From Streptomyces sp. Ncost-T10-10d (GTDB lineage: Bacteria; Actinomycetota; Actinomycetes; Streptomycetales; Streptomycetaceae): a stretch of DNA of 47,978 bases. The stretch lies in contig NZ_FMDF01000166.1 in assembly GCF_900091955.1 (NCBI RefSeq), positions 1 through 47,978 of the forward strand, read 5' to 3'. Positions 16,770 to 24,193 of the stretch are shown in pieces. Positions within the stretch are counted from its first letter, which is position 1. Each line of letters opens with the position of its first letter. The notes beneath the pieces are model-generated. The model made no database searches, was not told the origin of the DNA, and was given only the letters and a program-made list of their open reading frames with translations. The position numbers and the translations under genes are program-made.

Positions 16770-17789
16770 GTGGCGCGTGTGGCAGGGATCAAGGATGTGG
16801 CCAGGCAGGCCGGAGTCTCCGTGGGCACCGTGTCCAACGTGATCAACCGGCCCGAGGCGGTGCTGCCGGAGACCCGTGCGAGGGTGCTGGCAGTCATCGA
16901 GGAGCTCGGGTACGTGCGCAGCGAATCGGCCCGCCAGCTCAGGGCGGGCCGCAGCCGGATCATGGCACTGCTCGTCCTCGACATGGGCAACCCGTTCTTC
17001 GTCGACGTGGCCCGTGGCGCCGAGCGCGCCGCCCGTGCGGCCGGCCTCGGTGTCATGGTCTGCAACAGCGGCCAGAGCCCGACGGAGGAGGCCGAGTACC
17101 TCGGGCTCTTCGCCGAGCAGCGGGTGTGCGGCGTCCTGGTCACCCCGGCCGATGCGACCGGCCGCAACCTGGAGGCGTTCAGCCGTCACCGGATTCCCTT
17201 CGTGCTGGTGGACCGGGTGGCGTCCGGCACGGGGACCTGTGCGGTCTCCGTCGACGACGTCCGCGGCGGCGCTCTCGCCGTCGGTCATCTGGTCTCGGCC
17301 GGACACCGCTCGGTGGCGTACGTCAGCGGCCCCGGCGACCTGCATCAGATCAGGGACAGGCGCGAAGGCGCCCTTTCGGCCCTCGCCGACGCCGGACTGC
17401 CGCCCGAGGCGCTCGTCGAGATCCCCTCCGACCGCCTGGACGTGGCGGCGGGCCGCGACGCCGGGGCCCGGCTGCTCGGTCTTGTACCGCGGCCGACCGC
17501 GGTGTTCTGCGCCAACGACCTGCTTGCCCTCGGTGTGCTTCAGGCGCTGTACGCGGCGGGCGTGCGGGTGCCGCACGACATCGCCATCGTCGGCTACGAC
17601 GACATCGAATTCGCCGCCGCCGCTGCCGTACCGCTCACCTCGGTCCGTCAACCCGCGGTCGTCATGGGCAGGATGGCCGCGGAGCTCCTGCTGGAGGAGG
17701 CGGACGACGAGGGTGGCACGCACGAGCACCGCAGCGTGGTGCTCCAGCCGGAACTCGTGGTGCGTGCCTCCAGCGCGACACCGCGCTGA
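16770..17789 (+). CDS. LacI/GalR-family transcriptional repressor
   Basis: 339 residues from GTG 16770. The helix-turn-helix and hinge are clear: IKDVARQAGVSVGTVSNVIN at residues 6-25, then RQLRAG. The periplasmic-binding-like effector domain follows, including CANDLLALGVLQAL and IAIVGYDDIEFA. An in-frame GTG at 16683 would add 29 residues ahead of the helix-turn-helix, unusual for the family; GTG 16770 has GGGGCAGGG close upstream. The ligand is probably a sugar. The adjacent decayed esterase fragment suggests the repressor once controlled a carbohydrate gene, and the operators around its own promoter suggest it represses itself. Confidence 0.9.
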   Translation: MARVAGIKDVARQAGVSVGTVSNVINRPEAVLPETRARVLAVIEELGYVRSESARQLRAGRSRIMALLVLDMGNPFFVDVARGAERAARAAGLGVMVCNSGQSPTEEAEYLGLFAEQRVCGVLVTPADATGRNLEAFSRHRIPFVLVDRVASGTGTCAVSVDDVRGGALAVGHLVSAGHRSVAYVSGPGDLHQIRDRREGALSALADAGLPPEALVEIPSDRLDVAAGRDAGARLLGLVPRPTAVFCANDLLALGVLQALYAAGVRVPHDIAIVGYDDIEFAAAAAVPLTSVRQPAVVMGRMAAELLLEEADDEGGTHEHRSVVLQPELVVRASSATPR

Positions 17790-17810
17790 GACCGCGACCC
17801 CGCCCGCCCG

Positions 17811-17936
17811 GCCTCGTTCGCGCCATTCCTGGCCCAACTCGTCGACTACCGACCGGAGTCCGGTGAACCGGAGGACTTCGATGTCTTCTGACGGCGCGTC
17901 CGCAACCGATCGGCGCTCATCAGCCGGGCACCGAAT
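17811..17936 (+). pseudogene. Decayed N-terminal fragment resembling acetyl xylan esterase
   Basis: After the repressor stop codon the same frame reads ASFAPFLAQLVDYRPESG, then EPEDFDVF, then TGA at 17889. From memory, AXE1-type acetyl xylan esterases begin with a similar pattern, a hydrophobic stretch then YRP, then DFDxFW followed by basic residues. The TGA sits where that Trp (TGG) belongs, and RRVRNRSALISR follows in frame. The remaining 300 or so residues of such an esterase are missing and no start codon is seen. I read it as a relic. The match is short and from memory. Confidence 0.5.
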
Positions 17937-18143
17937 TCGTCCTGTGCAAAGCGGTGTTGAGGGGCGCGTCGACGTCCGAGATGTGGCGCATGCGAGGGGG
18001 GCGCGTCAGCTGTCGCACCGAAAATGTGACTGCCGATCGGACGCCGGAGCGAATCGTGCCCGGCTCCGGGGTGGGTGAACTCCCCGTACGAGAAGGCGTG
18101 TTGATCGCCAAAGGGGCCCGGGCTGAGTCATGATCGTCCCGAG
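17937..18143. other. Intergenic region between the esterase relic and the small membrane protein
   Basis: No convincing gene. It must contain the promoter of the 51-residue protein. TTGATC at 18101-18106 is -35-like, but I found no well-spaced -10 box. Confidence 0.35.
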
Positions 18144-18299
18144 ATGGTGGACACTTCCCGGGGCGATGCCCCCGCAAGCCCTGCCGAAGAGCCGCGCGGC
18201 TGCCTCTTCGCGCTTTCCCAGCCCCCTTTGATGATCTTCCTCGCGGTGGTCGGCAGCCTGCTGCTGATGGCCGCGCTGCATGATCTCTTCATGCTGTGA
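18144..18299 (+). CDS. Small membrane protein, 51 residues
   Basis: ATG 18144 opens MVDTSRGDAPASPAEEPRGC, followed by LFALSQPPLMIFLAVVG and SLLLMAALHDLFML, ending TGA 18297-18299. One transmembrane helix covers about residues 28-44. G/C at third positions is high, like real genes, and the acidic head plus CLFALSQPP segment is not what chance frames look like here. No Shine-Dalgarno site is obvious, so it may be leaderless. I recall similar short proteins in other Streptomyces but no function. It ends 4 nt from the stop of the convergent CGNR gene. Confidence 0.7.
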   Translation: MVDTSRGDAPASPAEEPRGCLFALSQPPLMIFLAVVGSLLLMAALHDLFML

Positions 18300-18303
18300 G
18301 CGG

Positions 18304-18891
18304 TCAGCCGGCCGCTTCCTTGCGGCGTGCCCGGTACGCGGCCACATGCAGACGGTTACCGCATGTCCGGCTGGAACAGTAGCGGCGCGAGCGGTTGCGG
18401 GAGAGATCGACGAAGGCGTGCCGGCAGTCCGGCGCCTCGCAGCGGCGCAGCCGCTCCTGCTCGCCCGTCACCACGATGAAGGCCAGCGCCATGCCGCAGT
18501 CGGCGGCGAGGTGGTCGGCGATCGAGGCGTCCGGTGCGAAGTAGTGGACATGCCAGTCGTAGCCGTCGTGATTGCTGAGCTGGGGTGTGGTGCCGGCGGC
18601 GGCGATGAGGGCGTTGACCAGCGGTGCGGCGAGCTGTGCGTCGTCCGTCGCGAAGATCGCGGCGAAGCGCGTCCGTACGTCCTGCACGGCGCGCAGGTCC
18701 TTCTCGTGCAGCTCGTCCACGCCGCTGATGCGATGGCGCTGCGCGAAGTCGTACAGCGCTCCGATGTCGGCGAGACCGTCGATCGGCTCGCCTTCCGGCT
18801 GTCCGCTTCCCGGGGGCTCGCTCTCCGGTGCGGTGTTCAGCAGATCGACCACCGTGTCGAGGGCGATCCGGGTGTCGTGGGGGATCAGCAC
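18304..18891 (-). CDS. ABATE/CGNR zinc-finger transcriptional regulator
   Basis: 195 residues. The C-terminal zinc finger is plain: CEAPDCRHAFVD, then RRYCSSRTCGNRLHVAAYRARRK with the CGNR motif (about residues 150-190). The N-terminal region (ALDTVVDLLNT) fits the ABATE stress-response domain. GTG 18891 starts VLIPHDTRIALD with GGGAG 8 nt upstream; the frame stays open further but upstream sequence is Arg/Pro-rich and non-conserved in character. It probably binds DNA through the zinc finger. Its target is unknown. Next gene on the same strand is ssgB, 350 nt upstream. Confidence 0.85.
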   Translation of the reverse strand: MLIPHDTRIALDTVVDLLNTAPESEPPGSGQPEGEPIDGLADIGALYDFAQRHRISGVDELHEKDLRAVQDVRTRFAAIFATDDAQLAAPLVNALIAAAGTTPQLSNHDGYDWHVHYFAPDASIADHLAADCGMALAFIVVTGEQERLRRCEAPDCRHAFVDLSRNRSRRYCSSRTCGNRLHVAAYRARRKEAAG

Positions 18892-19241
18892 GCTTTCGCT
18901 CCCTGGCCTCCGGCGGGCGGGTGTCCGCCGATGCCGGCTGACTCTACTGGCTCGACGCCGGCGCACAGAGGCCCGAGAGGGTCCATGAGGGGCGCGGGGA
19001 GCGCTTACCGGCCACCTATCGGTATCCGTGGCCGGAGGCTGCCTGTTCGGGCCGTGAGCGGGCACCCTGGGCCCCGGGGTGTGTGCCGGCGCGTGGGGGT
19101 GCGGGCCTGGCTGAGGGGGAACGCGCCGACGCCGTCACCACGGTGGATTCCGTGATGGCGGCGTCGGTGTCAGCCCTATGAGGTTTTCCGCGCGGCGCCG
19201 CCTCCCCGAGTCGGACGGCGCCGTGCAGCTCTCGGCCTGGC
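18892..19241. other. Intergenic region between the CGNR gene and ssgB
   Basis: 350 nt without a gene. It holds the ssgB terminator hairpin at 19126-19167 and should hold the minus-strand promoter of the CGNR gene, which I could not place. Confidence 0.45.
19126..19167 (-). terminator. Terminator of ssgB
   Basis: An 18-nt arm CCGACGCCGTCACCACGG pairs with CCGTGATGGCGGCGTCGG with one wobble and one mismatch around a 6-nt loop, about 75 nt past the ssgB stop codon. Confidence 0.75.
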
Positions 19242-19655
19242 TCAGCTCTCGGCCAGGATGTGTGAGAGCTCCGTATCGAGATCGAAGTGACGATGCTCGG
19301 TGCCTGGCGGAACCGCGGCGTCGGTCCTTTTCAGGAACGACTCCAGGGCCCTCGCCGGGGCCTCGAGCAGGGCTTCGCCCTCTGGGGAGCTCAGCGCGAT
19401 GCAGACGACGCCCTGGCCGTGACTACGGGATGGCCAGACGCGGACGTCTCCGGTGCCGGTGGGCCGATGAAGCCCCTCGGCAAGGAGGTCGCGGGCGAAA
19501 ACCCACTCGACCGTTTCCTCCGCTCCGGTGTGGAAGGTGGCGTGCACGGCATAAGGATCGGCCGTGTCATACCGCAGGCCCGCAGGTACAGGCAGTGAGG
19601 ACTCGCTCGACACAACGAGGCGCAGGTGCAGCTCGCAGCTGACCGTGGTGTTCAT
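19242..19655 (-). CDS. ssgB: SsgB, sporulation septum-site protein
   Basis: 137 residues matching the SsgA-like (SALP) family: MNTTVSCELHLRLVV, then VPAGLRYDTADPYAVHATFH (about 24-43), WVFARDLLAEGL and GTGDVRVWPS. In Streptomyces SsgB marks future septum sites in aerial hyphae and, with SsgA, recruits FtsZ; it is needed for sporulation. The length and uninterrupted core match SsgB rather than the more divergent SALPs. ATG 19655 is preceded by an AAAGG site about 12 nt away. Published work on S. coelicolor reports sigma-H control of ssgB; a GTTT at 19740-19737 on the minus strand could be its -35, but the -10 is unclear. Confidence 0.93.
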   Translation of the reverse strand: MNTTVSCELHLRLVVSSESSLPVPAGLRYDTADPYAVHATFHTGAEETVEWVFARDLLAEGLHRPTGTGDVRVWPSRSHGQGVVCIALSSPEGEALLEAPARALESFLKRTDAAVPPGTEHRHFDLDTELSHILAES

Positions 19656-19716
19656 AAGCGCCAGGGCCTTTCGCTCAGTGTGCGCTCGGGGATTCGCACG
19701 TCGGCGAAATCGACAT

Positions 19717-19731
19717 GCCACCTACGGTGGC
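19717..19731. promoter_or_regulatory. Inverted repeat in the ssgB promoter region
   Basis: GCCACC-TAC-GGTGGC is a perfect 6-bp inverted repeat with a 3-nt centre, 62-76 nt upstream of ssgB and just after a GTTT that could be a stress-sigma -35. It may be a regulator site or a hairpin in the leader. Confidence 0.45.
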
Positions 19732-19832
19732 GTTGTAAACCCCTCTGACCTTTTTGTGTTCCTTCAGGTAGCTCGTACGGCGGTGTGTAACTTTGGGTTA
19801 TGCGGCCATTCCGGTGACGAAGGCCGTTCCGG

Positions 19833-19838
19833 TAGGTT
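19833..19838 (+). promoter_or_regulatory. -10 box of the PGPGW membrane protein gene
   Basis: TAGGTT fits TAGRRT exactly and ends 7 nt before ATG 19846. There is no Shine-Dalgarno site, so the mRNA is probably leaderless. Confidence 0.55.
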
Positions 19839-19845
19839 GGCTCCC

Positions 19846-20337
19846 ATGAATGCGGAGAGTGACGAGCGGGACGGGGGCGCCGTGCCGGTGAAACCGGTGT
19901 CCGCCGCGGGGGATGTGACAGAGAGCGTGACAGGGGATGTCGCGGAGGGCGTGACTAAGGAGGACCGGGAGCTCGGCTCCAGGGCGCCCGGGTTCATCAA
20001 GGCGTCCAGGGCGCTGCATCTGAGCTGGCAGGTCGGCGTCTTCGTGGTCGGTCTCGCGGTGGTCGTGGCAGGCATCATCATGCTGCCGCTGCCCGGCCCC
20101 GGCTGGCTGGTGATCTTCGGCGGCATGGCGATCTGGGCGACCGAGTTCGTCTGGGCGCAGCTGGTTCTGCGCTGGACTCGGCGGAAGGTCACCGAGGCCG
20201 CTCAGCGTGCGCTCGACCCCAAGGTCCGGCGTCGCAACATCATCCTCACCGTGGTCGGTCTGGTGATCATCGTGGTGCTGGTGGGGATCTACGTCTGGAA
20301 GTTCGGCATCACCATGCCGTGGAAGATCCACGAGTGA
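19846..20337 (+). CDS. PGPGW-type actinobacterial membrane protein
   Basis: 163 residues. An acidic N-terminus of about 50 residues is followed by a helix (VGVFVVGLAVVVAGIIML), the signature LPLPGPGW (about residues 83-90), a second helix (LVIFGGMAIWATEFVWAQ) and a third near the C-terminus (IILTVVGLVIIVVLVGIYVW). This matches a family named for the PGPGW motif (TIGR02611-like); its function is unknown. It is divergent from ssgB across 190 nt. Transcription probably continues towards the tRNA-Val gene 54 nt downstream unless that gene's own promoter is used. Confidence 0.85.
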   Translation: MNAESDERDGGAVPVKPVSAAGDVTESVTGDVAEGVTKEDRELGSRAPGFIKASRALHLSWQVGVFVVGLAVVVAGIIMLPLPGPGWLVIFGGMAIWATEFVWAQLVLRWTRRKVTEAAQRALDPKVRRRNIILTVVGLVIIVVLVGIYVWKFGITMPWKIHE

Positions 20338-20391
20338 CCTGGGGATGGTCATGGGGCGCCGCTGACATGGGGTAATGTTTGGCCTGTGCCC

Positions 20392-20463
20392 GGGCGATTA
20401 GCTCAGTGGGAGAGCACTTCGTTCACACCGAAGGGGTCACTGGTTCGAACCCAGTATCGCCCA
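20392..20463 (+). tRNA. tRNA-Val (CAC), copy 1
   Basis: 72 nt. Acceptor arm GGGCGAT/ATCGCCC with A73, D-arm AGCTCAGTGGGAGAGC, anticodon stem-loop CTTCGTTCACACCGAAG (anticodon CAC), T-arm CTGGTTCGAACCCAG. CCA not encoded. Identical in all positions to the gene at 24043-24114. A TAATGT -10-like box lies at 20373-20378. Confidence 0.96.
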
Positions 20464-20470
20464 CCCCGGA

Positions 20471-20510
20471 CAGAGGGCCCGTGAGACCGCAGAGTCTCAC
20501 GGGCCCTCTG
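20471..20510 (+). terminator. Terminator of tRNA-Val copy 1
   Basis: A perfect 17-bp stem, CAGAGGGCCCGTGAGAC paired with GTCTCACGGGCCCTCTG, with a 6-nt CGCAGA loop, 8 nt after the tRNA. Confidence 0.9.
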
Positions 20511-20891
20511 CATGTCCACGTCCACTCGTTGCGACGTCTTCGTGAACGATTCAATCGATCGTGGCAGCGGGTGACGCCGGGCATCGTTCCCCGGGAAGAG
20601 GCATTCGGATATCAGCGTCGGGACGGGCTGCCAGGGCCGTCTTCCAGGGTTACGAGAATTTCTGGAAGAGTTCAACACCCGAGCCCCCGCGGGCAAATGC
20701 ATCTCCCGATGCCTTCCGGAACTCCGTCGTATTTCTGCGCAAGTACGGCGGGAAACGCGTACTGCGCGACTCCGAAGGGCAGGCCGGCCGCGACAACTTC
20801 CTTGTCCGGTACGCCTTCGACGACGACCTGATGACCACGGGCCGGCCCGAAGCCCATGAGGGCGACCCGGGCCGGCCATGTGGCCACACCG
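20511..20891. other. Unassigned region with coding-like composition
   Basis: No gene can be named. From about 20700 to 20880 the plus frame (DAFRNSVVFLRKYGGKRV, then DNFLVRYAFDDDLMTTG) has, by hand count, about 82% G/C at third positions and 73% at first, like genes here. It has no plausible start and runs on antisense into the next gene. The opposed minus frame from GTG 20887 to 20672 (71 residues, MATWPARVALMGFG) is an alternative. It may be a relic of a lost gene. Confidence 0.3.
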
Positions 20892-23510
20892 TCAACGCAT
20901 CCGGCCCAGAGCGTCCTTCAGTCGCCGGGCGTCGCGCAGCCGCTGCTCGTACGTCGCCCCGACCACCAGCAGCAGCACCCCGGCCAGCGCGGGCGGCAGC
21001 CAGCGCGGCAGGGCGCCGACGACCTGGACCACGTAGGGCGCGAGTTCGTGCAGGGCGTCCAGAGCCAGCACCGCGCCGCCGAGCAGCAGCAGCGCCTGGA
21101 GCCGCAGCCGCGCGCCCGACAGGGTGATCACCAGTGCCGCCACACCGAGCAGCAGCGGCCGCACCCAGTGCGGATCGGCCCATGCCGTGAAGAGGCTCGG
21201 CACCAGCGTCGCCGCGAGGCCCGCACCGTACGCCGTCCACGACGACGCCTCCGGGTCACGGCGTCGGCGCAGCGTACCGACTGCCAGAGCGGGCACCGTC
21301 ACCGGCAGGGTGTATGCCTCCGGCGCCGACACCCCCGAAGCCGACAGCCGCAGCCAGGCCGCCAGGACGAAAAGCGTCATCGCCAGATACCCGGCCACCG
21401 GCCGCCGTTCGGCTCGGACAGCCGTACCCGCCGCCAGTACCCCGCACAGTGCAAGCACCAACGCCAGGAACGGCCGGTCCGTCACTGCCATGCCCACCGC
21501 CACCAGGCCCGCCACGGCCCCGGTCAGCTCGACGGGCAGAGCCGAAGGGAGACCCCGCAGCCGAGCTCCGAGCAACACCGTCACCGCAGGGACGACCAGC
21601 ATGACCGGCGCCGCCTGATGCGCGGAAAGCCCCAGCGATGCCCCGACCGCACGGGCGAGCACCATCCCGCACACCACCGCACCGCACGCCGGTACCGCCT
21701 GGACGATCTGCAACGTCCCCACGGATCGAGACGCTTGACCGTACGGCAGCGGCGGCAATGTCCGCGCCGCCGGCACCGCGGCGCCGCCGAGCAGCACCGC
21801 GGCCCCGCCGAACACCACCAGTAGCACCGCGAACGCCGCGTACGTGGCAGCCTCCGCCGCGAGCGACAGCATCCCCGTACTCACCGCGCCGACCAGACCG
21901 CACACCAACGCAGTCAGTCCCACGCCATCCATCCGGCGGCGCAGACCTCGTACCGCCACCGCGAACACCCCGGCGACCAGGGTCAATTGCACCGACACAG
22001 CGGCCGCGTACGACACCCCCAGCATCGCCGGCAGCACGGTGAGCCCCGCCCAGCCGAGCGCCACCGCACCCGCGCCCGCCGCACCCCGCCCCGCCGCACC
22101 CCGCCCCGTCGCACCCGGCGACAGCACCGGCCCGGCCACCCGCACCAGCCATGCCCACGACCGGTACGCCGCCCCCAGCAGACCGGCCACCACCAGCAGC
22201 ACCACCGGTGCCGCAGCCATCTGGGACCACGCCGGACCCTCCACGCCCAGCGCGCCACGGACACCACCGCCCGGCGCCCCCGACCACACCCGGGCCATCT
22301 GCGACGCCGCACCCATCAGCGACAGACCGACCGGCGGTGCCGCGGCCAGCACCGCTCCGACGGTCACCGTCGACGAAGCCCACACCAGCCCCTGCCCGAC
22401 CGGACGCGGCAGCGGAGCGCGCACCGCCATCAACAGCACCACACCGCACAACAGATACACCGGCACCGACCAGCCCCAGGCCACCCCGGCACGCAGCACA
22501 CCGCCCACGGCGGCCACCCCGCACAACCCGGCCACCAGGCCACCGGCCACCGCAAGCCCCGCCGGTGCACGCCACGCCCCGGACACCGCGATCAGCGCAC
22601 CCACGAGCAACAGCACACCCGGCGCCAGCGCGGCCGGCGCCGCATCGGCGGACACCGACTGCGCCAGGGCCACCAGCAGCCCCAGCAGACCCGTCGCCCA
22701 GCAGCAGACGCAGGCCGTCACCCGTACGGCAACACCCTTGCCCCACACCGCGATCGCGCAGTCCGACGCCGCCGTGACGAGCAACGCCCAACCGAACACC
22801 GTGGCTCCCGCACCCGCCGCCCACGCCCACAGCAACAGCGGCAGCTGCGCACTCATCACCGCCAGGGGCAGCGGCAGCCGCAGCCGGTCGAGCAGCAGCC
22901 CGTACGCGCCCCAGAGCACGGCCAGCACCGCTGCGGCGGCCGCGGCGAAACCTCGTCCGTCGGCCTGCGGCACCACCACCCGGTGCATCGCATACGCGTC
23001 CAGCACCATCAGCACCGAAGCCAGGGCGGCGAGCGACTCGGCTGTCGCGGGCAGCCCACGACGCAGCAGCACGGCAGGAGCGGAGAGTGTCGCGACCGTC
23101 ACCACCCCGAGCACGGCCGAGCGGCCACCGATGCCCATGTGACCCCAGCTGACCAGAGTGAACGCGACCGCTGCGATCGTCAGCAGCAGACCGCCCAGGG
23201 TGAGCAGTACATTCTGCGCACCGCGCGTCCCGACAGGCGCGGCAGGAGGCCCGAACGGAGCCGCGAACGATGCCGGGGGCCGGACCGGCGACGGCGGCCC
23301 GAACGGAGCCGCGAACGGCGGTGCGGGCGGGGCGGCAGGGCGCGCGACGGGCGGCGTCAGCACACTCAGCAGCCAGGCACGACGAACCAGCAACTGGGAC
23401 CGGCGGGCATCCAGCCGGGCCAGCTCGCGATCGAGGAGCGCCAATTCCTCGGCGGGCGGCGGCACATGTTCCATGGACGGGAGTGTGGTGCGAGCCACAG
23501 GATCGGACAT
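20892..23510 (-). CDS. Large polytopic membrane protein (SCO7613 C-terminal-domain type)
   Basis: 872 residues. The N-terminus is cytoplasmic: a short coiled stretch (ELALLDRELARLDARRSQLL, about residues 21-40), then a Pro/Ala/Phe-rich linker with repeated APFGPP. From about residue 100 it is almost all hydrophobic, with more than 20 candidate helices rich in Ala, Leu, Val and Gly. It ends in a basic tail (EQRLRDARRLKDALGRMR). The layout matches a Streptomyces membrane family of unknown function. ATG 23510 was chosen; ATG 23474 (MEHVPPP) is possible. It lies between two identical tRNA-Val genes and is divergent from the SRPBCC gene, 47 nt away. Confidence 0.82.
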   Translation of the reverse strand: MSDPVARTTLPSMEHVPPPAEELALLDRELARLDARRSQLLVRRAWLLSVLTPPVARPAAPPAPPFAAPFGPPSPVRPPASFAAPFGPPAAPVGTRGAQNVLLTLGGLLLTIAAVAFTLVSWGHMGIGGRSAVLGVVTVATLSAPAVLLRRGLPATAESLAALASVLMVLDAYAMHRVVVPQADGRGFAAAAAAVLAVLWGAYGLLLDRLRLPLPLAVMSAQLPLLLWAWAAGAGATVFGWALLVTAASDCAIAVWGKGVAVRVTACVCCWATGLLGLLVALAQSVSADAAPAALAPGVLLLVGALIAVSGAWRAPAGLAVAGGLVAGLCGVAAVGGVLRAGVAWGWSVPVYLLCGVVLLMAVRAPLPRPVGQGLVWASSTVTVGAVLAAAPPVGLSLMGAASQMARVWSGAPGGGVRGALGVEGPAWSQMAAAPVVLLVVAGLLGAAYRSWAWLVRVAGPVLSPGATGRGAAGRGAAGAGAVALGWAGLTVLPAMLGVSYAAAVSVQLTLVAGVFAVAVRGLRRRMDGVGLTALVCGLVGAVSTGMLSLAAEAATYAAFAVLLVVFGGAAVLLGGAAVPAARTLPPLPYGQASRSVGTLQIVQAVPACGAVVCGMVLARAVGASLGLSAHQAAPVMLVVPAVTVLLGARLRGLPSALPVELTGAVAGLVAVGMAVTDRPFLALVLALCGVLAAGTAVRAERRPVAGYLAMTLFVLAAWLRLSASGVSAPEAYTLPVTVPALAVGTLRRRRDPEASSWTAYGAGLAATLVPSLFTAWADPHWVRPLLLGVAALVITLSGARLRLQALLLLGGAVLALDALHELAPYVVQVVGALPRWLPPALAGVLLLVVGATYEQRLRDARRLKDALGRMR

Positions 23511-23518
23511 GCGCTCGG

Positions 23519-23542
23519 GTACTCAGTTCTCCGGCTGAGTAC
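23519..23542. promoter_or_regulatory. Palindrome in a 47-nt divergent promoter region
   Basis: GTACTCAG and CTGAGTAC are perfect 8-bp inverted repeats separated by 8 nt. They fill half of the gap between the starts of the 872-residue membrane protein and the SRPBCC gene, a good position for a shared operator. Confidence 0.55.
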
Positions 23543-23557
23543 GCGCAGACTGGGACC

Positions 23558-24004
23558 ATGGAGTGGAGTCAGTACCGATTTGTGAGCATCTGGGACCTGC
23601 CAGGCCCACCCGACGCCGTGTACGAGATCCTCGGACGCGCGGATGACTACCCGCGATGGTGGCCGCAGATCCGCGAGGTCACCTCGGTCGACGGCACCAC
23701 CGGAACCACCCGCATCCGCTCCTTCCTCCCGTACGACCTCGTCATGACCGTCCGCGAACGCCGCCGCGACCCCCGGGCCAGGGTCCTCGAAGCGATCCTC
23801 AGCGGCGACCTCGACGGCTGGGCCCGGTGGACGGTCACCGCACACGGCACCGGGAGCCGTGCCACCTACGAGCAGGAGGTCGAGGTGCACAGACGGCTGA
23901 TGCGGATCCTCGCGGTGCCCGGACGCGCGGTGTTCCGGGCCAACCACGCCCTGATGATGCGTGCCGGACGGCGAGGCCTCACGGCCTGGCTGCAAGGAGT
24001 TTGA
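23558..24004 (+). CDS. SRPBCC-family (polyketide cyclase/START-like) protein
   Basis: 148 residues. The N-terminus WSQYRFVSIWDLPGPPDAVY and the segment RADDYPRWWPQIREV (about residues 27-41) are the classic START/SRPBCC entry motif. Further strands follow (TRIRSFLPYDLVMTVRERRR, TYEQEVEV) and a C-terminal helix. The fold encloses a hydrophobic ligand; family members include lipid carriers and aromatase/cyclases, but no polyketide genes are near, so the ligand is unknown. ATG 23558 is the only Met start. Its stop codon is inside the -35 box of the following tRNA-Val promoter. Confidence 0.85.
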   Translation: MEWSQYRFVSIWDLPGPPDAVYEILGRADDYPRWWPQIREVTSVDGTTGTTRIRSFLPYDLVMTVRERRRDPRARVLEAILSGDLDGWARWTVTAHGTGSRATYEQEVEVHRRLMRILAVPGRAVFRANHALMMRAGRRGLTAWLQGV

Positions 24005-24030
24005 ACCAGACCCTCCGAGCCCTGTATGGT
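24001..24030 (+). promoter_or_regulatory. Promoter of tRNA-Val copy 2
   Basis: TTGAAC (24001-24006) and TATGGT (24025-24030), spacer 18 nt. The -35 contains the TGA stop of the SRPBCC gene. The start point would be about 6 nt before the tRNA. Confidence 0.65.
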
Positions 24031-24042
24031 TCAACCCGTTCC

Positions 24043-24114
24043 GGGCGATTAGCTCAGTGGGAGAGCACTTCGTTCACACCGAAGGGGTCACTGGTTCGAA
24101 CCCAGTATCGCCCA
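24043..24114 (+). tRNA. tRNA-Val (CAC), copy 2
   Basis: Identical over 72 nt to the gene at 20392-20463, with the same anticodon CAC and no encoded CCA. It has its own promoter and terminator, so each copy is an independent unit. Confidence 0.96.
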
Positions 24115-24120
24115 CCCGGA

Positions 24121-24159
24121 AGAGGCCGGTCCGTCAGTAGAATCGACGGACCGGCCTCT
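24121..24159 (+). terminator. Terminator of tRNA-Val copy 2
   Basis: A perfect 15-bp stem, AGAGGCCGGTCCGTC paired with GACGGACCGGCCTCT, and a 9-nt loop, 6 nt after the tRNA. It also lies 35 nt beyond the stop of the convergent exonuclease gene. Confidence 0.9.
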
Positions 24160-24193
24160 GCGTGTCCGGGAAGAGGCTCCAGGGTGTGACCGA

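Noticed and set aside
17881..18078. 65-residue frame starting at the ATG inside the esterase relic
   Set aside because: It has a GGAGG-like site, but third positions are not biased and the product has no pattern. The relic frame explains the first part better.
19564..20337. Longer start for the PGPGW protein, reading back through the ssgB promoter
   Set aside because: It would run antisense through ssgB. ATG 19846 sits directly after a TAGGTT -10 box and gives a normal N-terminus.
21987..23585. 532-residue plus-strand frame opposite the large membrane protein
   Set aside because: Composition is His/Arg/Pro/Gln with no fold, while the minus frame encodes more than 20 regular hydrophobic helices.
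20392..24114. The two tRNA-Val genes as attachment sites of an integrated element
   Set aside because: No integrase, excisionase or replication gene lies between them, and both copies are intact genes with their own terminators.
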